From CAZNLH01 sp964573995 (GTDB taxonomy: Bacteria > Gemmatimonadota > CAZMKB01 > CAZNLH01), in contig CAZNLH010000003.1 in assembly GCA_964573995.1 (NCBI GenBank), forward strand, positions 1 to 64,000: a stretch of DNA of 64,000 nucleotides, in the 5' to 3' direction. Shown piece after piece: positions 49,589 to 58,824 of the stretch (position 1 is the stretch's first letter; each line of letters starts with the position of its first letter). The notes under the pieces are model-generated. The model saw only the letters and a list, made by a program, of their open reading frames with translations, was not told the origin of the DNA and searched no databases. Position numbers and translations under genes: made by a program.

Positions 49589-52036
49589 CTATTTCAACTT
49601 GTCACCGGGGTGCCTCGCCTGCCATTCCTTGCGGATCTCCGCGGCCTTATCCACCTCTCCCTGTCCCATGTATATCCTGTCCAGCAACTGGTATGGCCTC
49701 TTCAGGTCCGGGCTGAGGCTTATAGTCTCTTGCAGGTATCGACTCGCCCACGATGAGTCGCCGCCCCTGATCATGAAGGCAGCCATCTGATAAAGGTAGG
49801 CGGGATCAACCGGTTTCTCGTCCGCGAACTGCTGGAACAGGCTGTCCGCCTTTGCGCCGTCACCGCCCTGTGCATAGAGCGAGGCAAGAAGGTATAGAAA
49901 TCTCCTGTTGTTGGAGGCAAAATGGTAGGCATTCGTGTACAAGGCCTCTGCGGACTTCAGGTCATTCCTTTCAATAAAAGCGCGCCCGAGATAACTATAG
50001 GCCACCGCGTAGTTGTTGAGTAACTTCCTGGTATTCGGCGTCTTGTAGACCCCTTCATCGAACACGCTCCGGTACTGATAGACATCGTCCAGGAGGTGCT
50101 TTGACCTATCCACGTTGATGTACGTCTTTGTCTCGGGGATATAGGCGATCTCAGGGTGTCCATGTATAAGCGAATCGGACGGCTCCTCGTGGATGCGATA
50201 AACCAGTCCCTCCATTACCAGGTGATCGTAGAGATCCACCTTGTTGTCATCCGAGACGGTTACTGCGAAGTAGATTGGACGCTTCCAGTTGTTGGCCTCT
50301 ATCATGTGGAGGATCATGAGGTCCTTTACGTAAAATATCTTCCCCCTCGGATAATCCTTGGACAATTTTCCGGCGGAAAAGTGGTATTTCCTTCCAATCC
50401 TGTGTGGTATCAACAGGTCTACGTCAGCATCGGTCAACCTTATCACTGGCCCGGTCGGGTAACAATCCTCGAGGTTGTATCCCTCCCCTTCGAGAAAATC
50501 CCGGGTCTCTTGAGACAGTTCTTCCGGGCGTGGGATGTGCCTGTCCCGAATCTGCTTGATATACCAGGGCGTATTCAGGAGGCTGAGGTTGGCGATGGTC
50601 ACATCCTGCCGGAGCCCGACCACCTCCTGCAGGAACCAAAGAGGAAAGGTGTCATTGTCCCCGTTGGTAAAGATAACACCGTATGGCTCGACCGATTGCA
50701 GGATATTGTACGCATAGTCATAGGCTATGTAATTGCCAGAACGATCGGAACGATGATAGTTCAGTATCATCGGGAGAAATGCAGGAGAAAAGCAGAGAAA
50801 CGCCAATCCGTAAACGAGGGCGCCCTTCTCCAAGGATTGGCGGGAGAGTCTACCTCTCAATCTATTGAAAAGGGACGCCAGCCCCATTCCTATCCATATC
50901 CCGAAGACCATAAAGGAGATAAGGAAGAAATAATCCCTCTCTCTCACCTCGTGGAGCTTCGGGTCAGGAACCTTGTCCAGCGCCTGCGTGTGTCCTATGG
51001 CAAAATTCAGGTAAACTACAAGCCCGAGGCTCGTCAGCATAAAGAGGAGCGCCATGAAATAGAAACTCTTCCGGTCTCTCCTGAAGTGCTCCCAAATCCC
51101 CCACAACCCCAAGAGGCCAAAGGGCACCGTCAGCCAGTGATTGCCGAACTGGTCGTTGAAGTAGATAAAATACAGCGGTATCTGGTACTGGAAGAAGTCC
51201 GCGGTCCTGGTCATGATCCCCCGGGATCCATACTGTTTCCGTGTCAATACGTCCCAGAACGCCTGCCAGTTAACCGGGTCGGCCTCGTTGATAGCAGGGT
51301 TGAGCGAGGCGCGGATGGGGAGATAGAGGTGAACCGAGAGGCCGATGAGAAAGAATAGGAGCACGGCCGGCAAGGTCCTGGAATTTAGCAGCGTCTGCCT
51401 GTCCACCAACAGGATGAAGAGTATGACCGATGGTCCTACCAGCAAGGCCATCAGGTGGTTGCCCACTGAAAGGCCCGCCATGAATCCCATCAATACAATT
51501 AGGTTGGTTCGCCTTTCCCGCGCGAGGTTGTCGCGCCAACGGAGGCAGAGCCACGTGAAGATCAGGATCGTCAACTGAGCGAGGCCGTAGACCTCGGTCT
51601 CGGTGCAATTGTCCCAGACGGTAAACAGGAAGGAAGTTGCCACTGCGGCACTGACGCCACCGCCATGGACAACGATTCGTGCGAACCTATCCCCCTTGCC
51701 GTCGACCCACTCCCGGAGCACCCTCGTAACGATGAGGTAGATGAACACGGCGGAGAACGACCCTATGATTGCGGCGGAGAGATTCATCCTGAATGCCACC
51801 GACCAGAAGGGCAACAACGTGCTCCACACCCTGCCCAACAGGACGAAGAGCGGCGTTCCGGGCGGATGAGGTATACCCAGGATGTGGGAGGTGGCTATAA
51901 ACTCCCCCGCATCCCAGAACGTAACGGACGGTGCCATCGTGAGGATATAGACGAGGAGATGGAAGACAAAGACCAGGCAGGCCACGACAATGGAAGGCAC
52001 TATCACACTGTTTCCACCTCCCTTACCGTTGTTCAT
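49589..52036 (-). CDS. DUF2723 (TMEM260-like) membrane protein with C-terminal TPRs
   Basis: 815 residues. N-terminal DUF2723 domain with the acidic motif FWDAGEFIATSHILGIPHPP in the first luminal loop, as in GT-C glycosyltransferases. About a dozen membrane helices follow to residue 430, then a soluble region (YGVIFTNGDNDTFPLWFLQE) and TPR-like helices to the end (FIERNDLKSAEALYTNAYHF; ETISLSPDLKRPYQLLDRIY). The human relative TMEM260 is a protein O-mannosyltransferase; bacterial ones are frequent in Bacteroidetes and FCB phyla and probably glycosylate exported proteins. Last gene of the tilS-to-DUF2723 operon, overlapping cdaA by 4 nt. Confidence 0.85.
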   Translation of the reverse strand: MNNGKGGGNSVIVPSIVVACLVFVFHLLVYILTMAPSVTFWDAGEFIATSHILGIPHPPGTPLFVLLGRVWSTLLPFWSVAFRMNLSAAIIGSFSAVFIYLIVTRVLREWVDGKGDRFARIVVHGGGVSAAVATSFLFTVWDNCTETEVYGLAQLTILIFTWLCLRWRDNLARERRTNLIVLMGFMAGLSVGNHLMALLVGPSVILFILLVDRQTLLNSRTLPAVLLFFLIGLSVHLYLPIRASLNPAINEADPVNWQAFWDVLTRKQYGSRGIMTRTADFFQYQIPLYFIYFNDQFGNHWLTVPFGLLGLWGIWEHFRRDRKSFYFMALLFMLTSLGLVVYLNFAIGHTQALDKVPDPKLHEVRERDYFFLISFMVFGIWIGMGLASLFNRLRGRLSRQSLEKGALVYGLAFLCFSPAFLPMILNYHRSDRSGNYIAYDYAYNILQSVEPYGVIFTNGDNDTFPLWFLQEVVGLRQDVTIANLSLLNTPWYIKQIRDRHIPRPEELSQETRDFLEGEGYNLEDCYPTGPVIRLTDADVDLLIPHRIGRKYHFSAGKLSKDYPRGKIFYVKDLMILHMIEANNWKRPIYFAVTVSDDNKVDLYDHLVMEGLVYRIHEEPSDSLIHGHPEIAYIPETKTYINVDRSKHLLDDVYQYRSVFDEGVYKTPNTRKLLNNYAVAYSYLGRAFIERNDLKSAEALYTNAYHFASNNRRFLYLLASLYAQGGDGAKADSLFQQFADEKPVDPAYLYQMAAFMIRGGDSSWASRYLQETISLSPDLKRPYQLLDRIYMGQGEVDKAAEIRKEWQARHPGDKLK

Positions 52037-52806
52037 GCCTGTGGTCTCCTCCCCTTTATCGTGAGTTTGTAAAGACGATCACGCAACCGTGCCGGCTCCA
52101 GATCTCTTTCAAGGTTGCCGCCGACGGCCAGCGAGATCGATCGGCTCTCCTCCGAAACCACGACAACAACTGCGTCGGTCTCCTCGGTCAGGCCTACAGC
52201 CGCCCTGTGCCTCGTCCCGAGATTCCTGTCGAGGAGCGGGTTCTGAGTAAGTGGAAGTATGCAACCGGCCGCGACAATCAGGTTTTTACGAATAATGACT
52301 GCACCATCGTGGAGTGGGGTATAGGGGCTGAATATCGTGGTCAGGAGTTCTGAAGACACCTTCGCCTCGATCCTTGTCCCTCCTTCCAGGAAGCCCTTGA
52401 GGCTGACTTCTCGTTCTATTGCTATCAGGCCGCCCAATTTTGACGTGGACAACTTGATTGCCGTATCCTCTATTTCCTCCACAAACTCCGCCTCTTCTTC
52501 CTCTTCCACCAGGAACCTGAAGAGCCTTGTCTTCCCTAACTCAGCGAGGGCCCTCCGCAGTTCAGGCTGAAAGACGATGATAAAGCCTATGACCCATACA
52601 GCCTCCAATCCAGATATCATCGTCTGCAGGGCATTCAGGTGAAACCACTGTGCGACTATCCCCGTCAATAGCAGGAGCAGGAGCCCGAACAGCATCTGTG
52701 CGGCGCGTGTCCCCTGGAAGAGGAGGAGGATTCGATAGATTATATAGGAGGCGATCAAGATATCGATAACATCCAAGGGGCCGGGCCGCAGGAAACTCAT
52801 CGTCAT
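52033..52806 (-). CDS. cdaA: diadenylate cyclase CdaA
   Basis: 257 residues. Three N-terminal membrane helices (IDILIASYIIYRILLLFQG; MLFGLLLLLLTGIVAQWF; VWVIGFIIVFQPELRRAL) and a DAC domain with DGA in LHDGAVIIRKN and RHR in LGTRHRAAVGL, the two catalytic motifs. It condenses two ATP to c-di-AMP. In Firmicutes cdaA is followed by the YbbR-domain regulator cdaR; here the next gene is DUF2723 and no YbbR gene is seen. The folP-cdaA junction (1-nt overlap) is common outside Firmicutes. Confidence 0.95.
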   Translation of the reverse strand: MTMSFLRPGPLDVIDILIASYIIYRILLLFQGTRAAQMLFGLLLLLLTGIVAQWFHLNALQTMISGLEAVWVIGFIIVFQPELRRALAELGKTRLFRFLVEEEEEAEFVEEIEDTAIKLSTSKLGGLIAIEREVSLKGFLEGGTRIEAKVSSELLTTIFSPYTPLHDGAVIIRKNLIVAAGCILPLTQNPLLDRNLGTRHRAAVGLTEETDAVVVVVSEESRSISLAVGGNLERDLEPARLRDRLYKLTIKGRRPQA

Positions 52807-53708
52807 TATCCGGCACCCTCACCGACAAAACGACCGGCGATGGCCAATGCCCTGCGCATCGGCCCTACATCATGGACCCTTATTATATCCGCCCCGTATA
52901 GGTAGCAGAATATAACGGCGCTGATCGTCCCCTCGAGCGCATCCTCAGGTGTACAGTCCAACACCTTGTATATAAAAGACTTACGCGATGGGCCTACCAG
53001 AACGGGCTGCCCGTGCCTGCGAAAATAAGCTATAGCCCGGATAAGCGCGTAGTTGTCTTCCAGCCCCTTGCCGAAGCCTATGCCTGGATCAAGCACAATC
53101 CGCTCCCTGGAAACCCCGGCATTTACTGCATGATTCATCGAGGCCTGGAGGAATCGATCGACCTCGGCAAGAAGGTCATCATACACGGGATTCTCCTGCA
53201 TGTTCCCGGGCACACCACGAATGTGCATCAGGATGAGGCCGGCATCATGCTGGGCCGCCACATCCGCCATTGCAGGGTCGAAGGTCAATCCGCTTATATC
53301 GTTGATGATCTCGACACCCTCTTCAAGGGCTGCCCGAGCCACACCTGCCTTGTAGGTGTCCACCGACAACGGCACCTCCAATCTCCCCGCGAGGCGCCTT
53401 ACAACTGGTAGGATACGCCTTATCTCTTCCCTCTCATCAACCGGCGTGGAAAAAGGCCGTGTTGACTCCCCACCGATGTCGATGATATCGACCCCCTCCC
53501 CCACCATGCGCTCGGCCCTTTCCAGCGCCTGCTGGGGACTAAGGTATCGGCCACCGTCATAAAAGGAATCGGGAGTCACATTGAGGATCCCCATCAGGAT
53601 GGGTCCTCCCCCGATATTAATGACCCGCCTGGAAGTCTTCCAGTCAGGTGAGCGAACCCTGGAATGTCTCCTGGTCAAGGTACCGATAACGGCATCTTGT
53701 CGTATCAT
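52806..53708 (-). CDS. folP: dihydropteroate synthase
   Basis: 300 residues with a 30-residue basic N-terminal extension. Pterin-binding TIM-barrel motifs: LMGILNVTPDSFYDGG, DIIDIGGESTRPFS, EIINDISGL, ILMHIRG, DPGIGFGKGLEDN and VGPSRKSFI. It joins pterin and p-aminobenzoate in folate synthesis and is the sulfonamide target. Between ftsH (4-nt overlap) and cdaA. Confidence 0.96.
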   Translation of the reverse strand: MIRQDAVIGTLTRRHSRVRSPDWKTSRRVINIGGGPILMGILNVTPDSFYDGGRYLSPQQALERAERMVGEGVDIIDIGGESTRPFSTPVDEREEIRRILPVVRRLAGRLEVPLSVDTYKAGVARAALEEGVEIINDISGLTFDPAMADVAAQHDAGLILMHIRGVPGNMQENPVYDDLLAEVDRFLQASMNHAVNAGVSRERIVLDPGIGFGKGLEDNYALIRAIAYFRRHGQPVLVGPSRKSFIYKVLDCTPEDALEGTISAVIFCYLYGADIIRVHDVGPMRRALAIAGRFVGEGAG

Positions 53709-55774
53709 GATTTCTTCAAGGTCGGCTTTACAGGTGGAGCATTGTCAGTAGATTGGATGGGCGTCCCTGTTCCATCACCCCTCGATCCGGCGTCCTTTAT
53801 TGCTTTGTCATCATCCACCCCGGGGGGCTGGTCTCCCTTTGAGATCTTTTCCTCCCCCTCCAGGGGCTGAAGTTTCTTCCCCTGGATGATGAGGTCCAAT
53901 TCGTCTCCTTCGAGGCTTTCCCTCTCCAGCAAGGCCTCAGCCAACCGGTCGAGGCTCTCCCTGTTGTTCTTGATGAGACCAAGCGCCTTGTGATAGGCCT
54001 CGTCAATAATTCGCCGCATCTCTGCATCTATAGTCTTCGCCGTCTCTTCACTGTAATTCGCCTGTTGCGACAGGTCCCTTCCAAGGAAGATGAGTTCTTC
54101 CTTCTTGCCGAAGGTGACAGGGCCCAATTTCCTGCTCATACCCCAGTTCGAGACCATCCTCCTCGCCAGTTCAGTGGCTCGTTCGAGATCATTTCCAGCC
54201 CCGGTCGTAAACTCTCCAAGGGCGACCTCCTCGGCCGCTCTGCCCCCCAGGAGGGCTATAAGAGTATTCTTGCACCACTGCTTCGAGTAAATGTGCTTGT
54301 CATCGACGGGTAAAAACTGCGTCACACCAAGTGACCGCCCCCGTGGTATAATGGTAACCTTGTGAACCGGGTCGGCATCCGGCATGAGTTTTCGAGTCAA
54401 TGTATGGCCCGACTCATGGTAGGCGATGGAACGTTTCTCCTGTTCGCTGATAACGAGGCTCTTCCTCTCGGCTCCAATCATCACCTTGTCCTTGGCCTCC
54501 TCGAAGTCCTCCATCTTCACCTTCTTCCGCTTCTTTCGGGCTGCCAGTAATGCGGCCTCATTGACTATATTCGCCAGGTCGGCACCCGAGAGGCCGGGAG
54601 AACTCTTGGCGAGGATCTCCAGGTCGACGTTGTCAGCCAGGGGGATATTCTTCGTGTGAACCTTGAGGATCCCCTCCCTTCCCTTGACATCGGGGCGATC
54701 GACAACGATCTGGCGATCAAACCTTCCAGGCCGCAACAGGGCGGGATCCAGCACGTCGGGGCGGTTGGTGGCGGCGAGGAGTATCACTCCCTCGTTCGAT
54801 TCAAAACCATCCATTTCAACCAGCAACTGGTTCAGGGTCTGCTCACGCTCATCGTGCCCCCCACCGAGCCCCGCGCCCCTGTATCTCCCCACGGCGTCGA
54901 TCTCGTCTATGAAAATGATACAGGGCGCGTTGGCCTTACCCTGCTCGAACAGGTCCCTGACCCTCGACGCGCCGACGCCCACGAACATCTCTACGAAATC
55001 CGATCCGCTCATGCTGAAAAACGGCACCTCAGCCTCGCCGGCCACCGCACGGGCAAGGAGCGTCTTCCCGGTGCCCGGCGGTCCAAGTAGCAGCGCGCCC
55101 TTGGGGATCCTCCCTCCAAGGCTCTGAAATCTCGCCGGATCCCTCAGGAACTCGATGATCTCCTGCAGCTCTTCCTTTGCCTCGTCACACCCCGCCACTT
55201 CGCCAAAGGTGACCTTGGGCATATCTCCCCTAAGGAGTTTCGCCTTGCTCTTGCCGAAGGAGAAGGCCTTGCTGCCGCCCCCCTGCATCTGTCTCAGGAA
55301 AAATATCCACAGTCCGATCAAAAAGACCCATGGAAGCCAACTCAGGACCTGGACCCACCACTTGCCCTTCTCCGGGTGTGAAGAAATGCTCACCCCTTTC
55401 TCCTCGAGCGCAGTCACCAGGTTGGGATCCTCGAAGGGGATATAGGTTCGGAACTTGGTATATTTCACCTTGAGCCCCTCGCGGTTCAATGTGCTGGGCT
55501 CGTTGAGCTGCCCCGAGATCTCCTTCTCCACTATGACAACCGAAGCGATGTTGCCATTCTGGAGTTCCCGCTTGAAATCGGTATAATCAATACTTACGGT
55601 TTCCTCGCGGTTGATATTGAGAAAATTATATATCGTCAGGGGCAAGAGGAGAAGCAAGATCCAGAAGGCCAGCGTCTTGGATACGCTTGTAAACTTAGGG
55701 CCCTTCGGCATTGGGAGTTTTCCACCCTGGAAGTGATTCCTGGACTTGCCCTTCCCCTTTTTCTTCTCAGTCAT
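53705..55774 (-). CDS. ftsH: ATP-dependent zinc metalloprotease FtsH
   Basis: 689 residues. Basic cytosolic start, helix LAFWILLLLLPLTIYNF, periplasmic domain (about 55-135), second helix (LSWLPWVFLIGLWIFF), then AAA+ ATPase: Walker A GPPGTGKTLLARAVAGE, Walker B CIIFIDEIDAVGR, SRH LLPGRFDR-type segment (ALLRPGRFDRQIVVDRPD). The zinc protease site is HESGHTL with the distal Asp region farther on. The 60-residue tail (KISKGDQPPGVDDDKA) is disordered. Quality-control protease of the inner membrane. tilS-hpt-ftsH-folP is a widely conserved order. A TATAAT box at 55909-55914 without a clear -35 may give extra transcription. Confidence 0.97.
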   Translation of the reverse strand: MTEKKKGKGKSRNHFQGGKLPMPKGPKFTSVSKTLAFWILLLLLPLTIYNFLNINREETVSIDYTDFKRELQNGNIASVVIVEKEISGQLNEPSTLNREGLKVKYTKFRTYIPFEDPNLVTALEEKGVSISSHPEKGKWWVQVLSWLPWVFLIGLWIFFLRQMQGGGSKAFSFGKSKAKLLRGDMPKVTFGEVAGCDEAKEELQEIIEFLRDPARFQSLGGRIPKGALLLGPPGTGKTLLARAVAGEAEVPFFSMSGSDFVEMFVGVGASRVRDLFEQGKANAPCIIFIDEIDAVGRYRGAGLGGGHDEREQTLNQLLVEMDGFESNEGVILLAATNRPDVLDPALLRPGRFDRQIVVDRPDVKGREGILKVHTKNIPLADNVDLEILAKSSPGLSGADLANIVNEAALLAARKKRKKVKMEDFEEAKDKVMIGAERKSLVISEQEKRSIAYHESGHTLTRKLMPDADPVHKVTIIPRGRSLGVTQFLPVDDKHIYSKQWCKNTLIALLGGRAAEEVALGEFTTGAGNDLERATELARRMVSNWGMSRKLGPVTFGKKEELIFLGRDLSQQANYSEETAKTIDAEMRRIIDEAYHKALGLIKNNRESLDRLAEALLERESLEGDELDLIIQGKKLQPLEGEEKISKGDQPPGVDDDKAIKDAGSRGDGTGTPIQSTDNAPPVKPTLKKS

Positions 55775-55914
55775 TTCCTCCAGCCCTTCTAACGGCGACC
55801 GGCGCCAAGATCATGAAGTCAATAAACTAACTCTCAGGCATTACTGGAAACCAAACCCCATCCAACGGGTCCGTAACAACAGGAAGCCTGAACGCGGTCC
55901 ATACCATTATTATA

Positions 55915-56526
55915 TCAATGCTGTGCCCGGCGCGAATCACCCGGCTCAGGGGGACCAGGCTTGATCTCTCCCCGGCTGGTCAACGAGCCTGCCTCACCCT
56001 CTTGACTGTAGATGCGAATATCTGGCAGGTTGCGATACCTCCCGCGATAGTCCATTCCATAACCGACTACAAAGACCTGCGGGATACTGAAACCGAAATA
56101 TTTTACATTAATATTATTATTTTCCGGGATGTTCTTTTGCAGCAAAGTACAGATTTCCAAGGTGTTAGGCGAACAAGCCCGCAGTTTTTCAATAATATAG
56201 CGCAGTGTCAAACCGGTGTCAATGATGTCCTCAACAACCAGGACATCTTTACCCGTGTATCCACCTCCCCCCCCATAAAGGATCCTGCTTCCCTCGGACA
56301 AGGGCCTTTTTGAGTGGTATGTCTCCACGCACATAATGTCCAGGGCCATTGGAATATGAATATTTCTCAGCAGGTCAGAGAGAAACACCACCGCGCCCTT
56401 CAGGATACCCACGATCACAAGGTCCCGCCCTCGATAATCATTGCTGATTTCCTTCCCCAGTTCCAGAACGCGCGCCCTGATCTCTTGCGCCGTCAACAAT
56501 ATCTTCTCGACACGATCCATAGGCAA
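55915..56526 (-). CDS. hpt: hypoxanthine phosphoribosyltransferase
   Basis: 203 residues. PRPP-binding motif LVVEDIIDTGLTLRYI about residue 100, GILKGAVVFLSDLLR near 40 and PQVFVVGYGMDYRGRYRNLP near 150. Salvages hypoxanthine (and often guanine) to nucleotides. The C-terminal 25 residues, rich in Gly, Pro and Arg, extend beyond the usual end. Three nt from tilS. Confidence 0.95.
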   Translation of the reverse strand: MPMDRVEKILLTAQEIRARVLELGKEISNDYRGRDLVIVGILKGAVVFLSDLLRNIHIPMALDIMCVETYHSKRPLSEGSRILYGGGGGYTGKDVLVVEDIIDTGLTLRYIIEKLRACSPNTLEICTLLQKNIPENNNINVKYFGFSIPQVFVVGYGMDYRGRYRNLPDIRIYSQEGEAGSLTSRGEIKPGPPEPGDSRRAQH

Positions 56527-56529
56527 GTT

Positions 56530-57954
56530 TCAGGCCTCCCCGCTCAACTCTCTTTCAATGGAAATCGAAACGGCCGTCTCAGTCTCCACTGAAACCGCGG
56601 CCCGGCGGCCGCGCCTGACGCCCACAACCCAAAGCACGGACCTATGGTCCTCCAAAATCAGCACCTCACTCCTGACCCTCGAGGGGATCTTCCGCTCGGA
56701 CAGTATGTCCGAGACCTTCTTTCGCCCCTTCATCCCCACGGGTTCGAGATAATCACCCTCTTGCCATGGGTGAATGTACAGGGGAGGCTCAAGACCGTTC
56801 AGATCGAAACACTCACGGGAAGGTGAACCCTTTAGATCCCGAGAACGCGCATTATTTATAATATCGACTTCAATCCTGAAAGTTGATCTGCCCAATACGA
56901 GCCTTGAACTCCAGACAGGCTCAATCGGGAGCCTTACGGCACCTTCAAAGTTGAACCCGTTACTACCGACCCTGTGCTGGAGGTAAATACCATCGAAGTC
57001 CCTGCCGAGCAGCAAAGATCCCGAAATGTCCATGCGATGCCCATTAACTGAGCACCTCACGAATCGGAGCGCCCGCTCAAGTATCGCGCTGCCAGGGCCG
57101 TAATCCTCACCGAGGTCTATCACACCTCTCCTGATGATCTCCTTGATGACATACGGCGGCTGTTCGAGCAACCGGTCCCTGTCAATTATCACCTCGTCAC
57201 CTTGCCTCGTGAACCCTACGGATTCAAGCGCCTCGTCCACAATGGAATCGACCACCTCCCCCTCTTCCGTGATCCACTTCGACAGCCTGAACAACGCACT
57301 CTTCACCCGAGGATTATACTCCTCCAATTCACCGATGAGGACGTTCCTGATCCTGTTACGATGGTATTGAAGGCCCATGTTCCCGGGGTCCTCACGGTAC
57401 GGCACGGCCATTTCCTCTGCATAATCCCTGATATCCGACTTCCATACCGGCAATAAAGGGCGAACGTATACACCCTCTCCAAGGACCGGTATCCCTCGCA
57501 GGCCCCGGGGACCGGTACCTCTCAACAAGCGCATCAATAGGGTCTCCACTTGGTCATCGGCATGGTGTGCAGTCGCAATCTTGTCTCCACCGATCTTATC
57601 AAGCGATTCCCGGAGGAAGGCGTAACGGATCTTTCTGGCCGCCTCCTGCAGGGAGACGCCCCCCCTACCAGCGGATTGAGACACATCTGCCTCTCCTCCC
57701 AAGAAAGGAATACGGTTTACTCTGCAAAAATCACAGACCAGCCTTTGATCTTTCTTCCCCTCCAGGCCCCTCAGCCCATGGTCGAGATGAGCAGCAACCA
57801 CTCGAAAACCCACAGGTCCACTGATACGGTTCATTACGTCGAGTAGTACCATCGAATCGACACCCCCGGAACAAGCGACCAGCACAATCTCACCCGGTCC
57901 GACCAGGAACTTCTCCTCGATCTCGCGCTGGATTCGCCGGGTCAACGTCTCCAT
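56530..57954 (-). CDS. tilS: tRNA(Ile)-lysidine synthetase
   Basis: 474 residues. N-type ATP pyrophosphatase P-loop LVACSGGVDSMVLLDVM, AHLDHGLRG, TAHHADDQVETLLMRLLRGT and the VPYREDPGNMGLQYHRNRIR block; linker and C-terminal substrate domain (LGRSTFRIEV; VGMKGRKKVSDILSERKIP). It changes C34 of tRNA-Ile(CAT) to lysidine, switching reading from AUG to AUA. First gene of the operon; a repeat element and tRNA-Met(CAT) lie upstream. Confidence 0.95.
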   Translation of the reverse strand: METLTRRIQREIEEKFLVGPGEIVLVACSGGVDSMVLLDVMNRISGPVGFRVVAAHLDHGLRGLEGKKDQRLVCDFCRVNRIPFLGGEADVSQSAGRGGVSLQEAARKIRYAFLRESLDKIGGDKIATAHHADDQVETLLMRLLRGTGPRGLRGIPVLGEGVYVRPLLPVWKSDIRDYAEEMAVPYREDPGNMGLQYHRNRIRNVLIGELEEYNPRVKSALFRLSKWITEEGEVVDSIVDEALESVGFTRQGDEVIIDRDRLLEQPPYVIKEIIRRGVIDLGEDYGPGSAILERALRFVRCSVNGHRMDISGSLLLGRDFDGIYLQHRVGSNGFNFEGAVRLPIEPVWSSRLVLGRSTFRIEVDIINNARSRDLKGSPSRECFDLNGLEPPLYIHPWQEGDYLEPVGMKGRKKVSDILSERKIPSRVRSEVLILEDHRSVLWVVGVRRGRRAAVSVETETAVSISIERELSGEA

Positions 57955-57976
57955 GTCAGGCCCCTATAATAAGACT

Positions 57977-58083
57977 GATTTGGTGTCCCGGAAGTTACTT
58001 AACACATGTTCTGCTGTGAACTACGCGGAGTGCTCAGTCCTCCAAGTCGCCTGACTAACGGGAACTTATGAAACTGAGCACTA
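57977..58083. repeat. interspersed inverted-repeat element, degenerate copy 3
   Basis: About 107 bp upstream of tilS. GGTGTCCCGGAAGTTACTT and the core GTGAACTACGCGG align with the same parts of the copies at 29030-29153 and 61872-61987; the second half is diverged. It also holds a 9-bp perfect inverted repeat, GTGCTCAGT (58030-58038) with ACTGAGCAC (58073-58081). Confidence 0.5.
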
Positions 58084-58150
58084 GAACTGGCAGTCCTCGA
58101 TATCTCATTATTAGTGACAACCGGCCTGGAATGAACAAGTAGAATGTATA

Positions 58151-58192
58151 AGAAAAGGGGACACGTCGATTCAAGTTGTCAACGCATCCCCC
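58151..58192 (-). terminator. intrinsic terminator after tRNA-Met
   Basis: Minus strand: GGGG-bulge-ATGCGTTGA pairs with TCGACGTGT-CCCC (about 13 bp including wobbles, arms in 58157-58192), followed directly by TTTTCTT. It starts 9 nt past the tRNA 3' end. Confidence 0.7.
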
Positions 58193-58200
58193 TCTCCTCA

Positions 58201-58276
58201 TGGTAGCGGTGCAGGGATTTGAACCCCGGACACAAGGATTATGATTCCTCTGCTCTAACCACTGAGCTACACCGCC
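58201..58276 (-). tRNA. tRNA-Met elongator (anticodon CAT)
   Basis: 76 nt with encoded CCA. Acceptor GGCGGTG/CACCGCT (G1:U72 wobble), anticodon stem GAGGA/TCCTT around ATCATAA (CAT), T arm CGGGG-TTCAAAT-CCCTG. The acceptor with G4-C69 and G5-C68 matches elongator Met tRNAs and lacks the C4-G69/C5-G68 pairs known to favour TilS in E. coli tRNA-Ile2, so Met is preferred over Ile2(CAT). Confidence 0.85.
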
Positions 58277-58286
58277 GTTTGGATCG

Positions 58287-58292
58287 TTTATA
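58287..58292 (-). promoter_or_regulatory. possible -10 box of tRNA-Met
   Basis: TATAAA on the minus strand ends 11 nt before the tRNA 5' end. The upstream -35 region is G-rich and poor, so the assignment rests on the -10 box and position only. Confidence 0.35.
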
Positions 58293-58824
58293 GTGGTCCC
58301 TCTTCCCCTGTCCCCTCACCTTCGACCGGCTTCTACACGCTCAGGGAGCCACGGTTTCCCACGATCGCTCCACCGCACTGGCGGTCCGACCGTAACTCCT
58401 CATCCGTGATAACGTGATAATAATAGAGAAATCTGGAAATCTTGTCAACATGCTGTATGCGTGATCGATCACACACGATAAGGTGTCTAAATATGAGTAC
58501 AACAATCCTCAATAGTCCACACCTCCTCCCAACCGATACCCGCGTTTCCGAGCCCCCGGTAAATCGGATAGACACCATGCAACCACTTGTATTATTTACA
58601 GTTGTAGACTATAGTATCACGATGATTTCCCCTGGATTTATCCATGGCACACAGGTTGCTTTCACTATGGGCGGTCCCGAAAATTTACCTCACGAGGCGA
58701 TTGATCGGCCGATCGAATTTCCTGGGACCCAGGAGATTTCATGGAACAATTGGAAACCTGAAATGTAGCAATATTGATCACACAACTGGACGGGATACTA
58801 AGCATATTCCGTAAGGAGGTAAAG
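58293..58824. other. long upstream region of the EF-hand gene
   Basis: About 530 nt with short open frames on both strands but no ribosome sites or recognisable proteins. A weak plus-strand promoter may exist around 58588-58616 (TTGTAT, 17 bp, TATAGT). I see no known riboswitch or RNA gene. It is one of the longest non-coding stretches in the window. Confidence 0.4.

Noticed and set aside
58201..58276. tRNA-Ile2(CAT), the TilS substrate, next to tilS
   Set aside because: This would mirror the tadA/tRNA-Arg pairing, but the GGCGGTG acceptor and G4-C69/G5-C68 pairs fit elongator Met, not Ile2.
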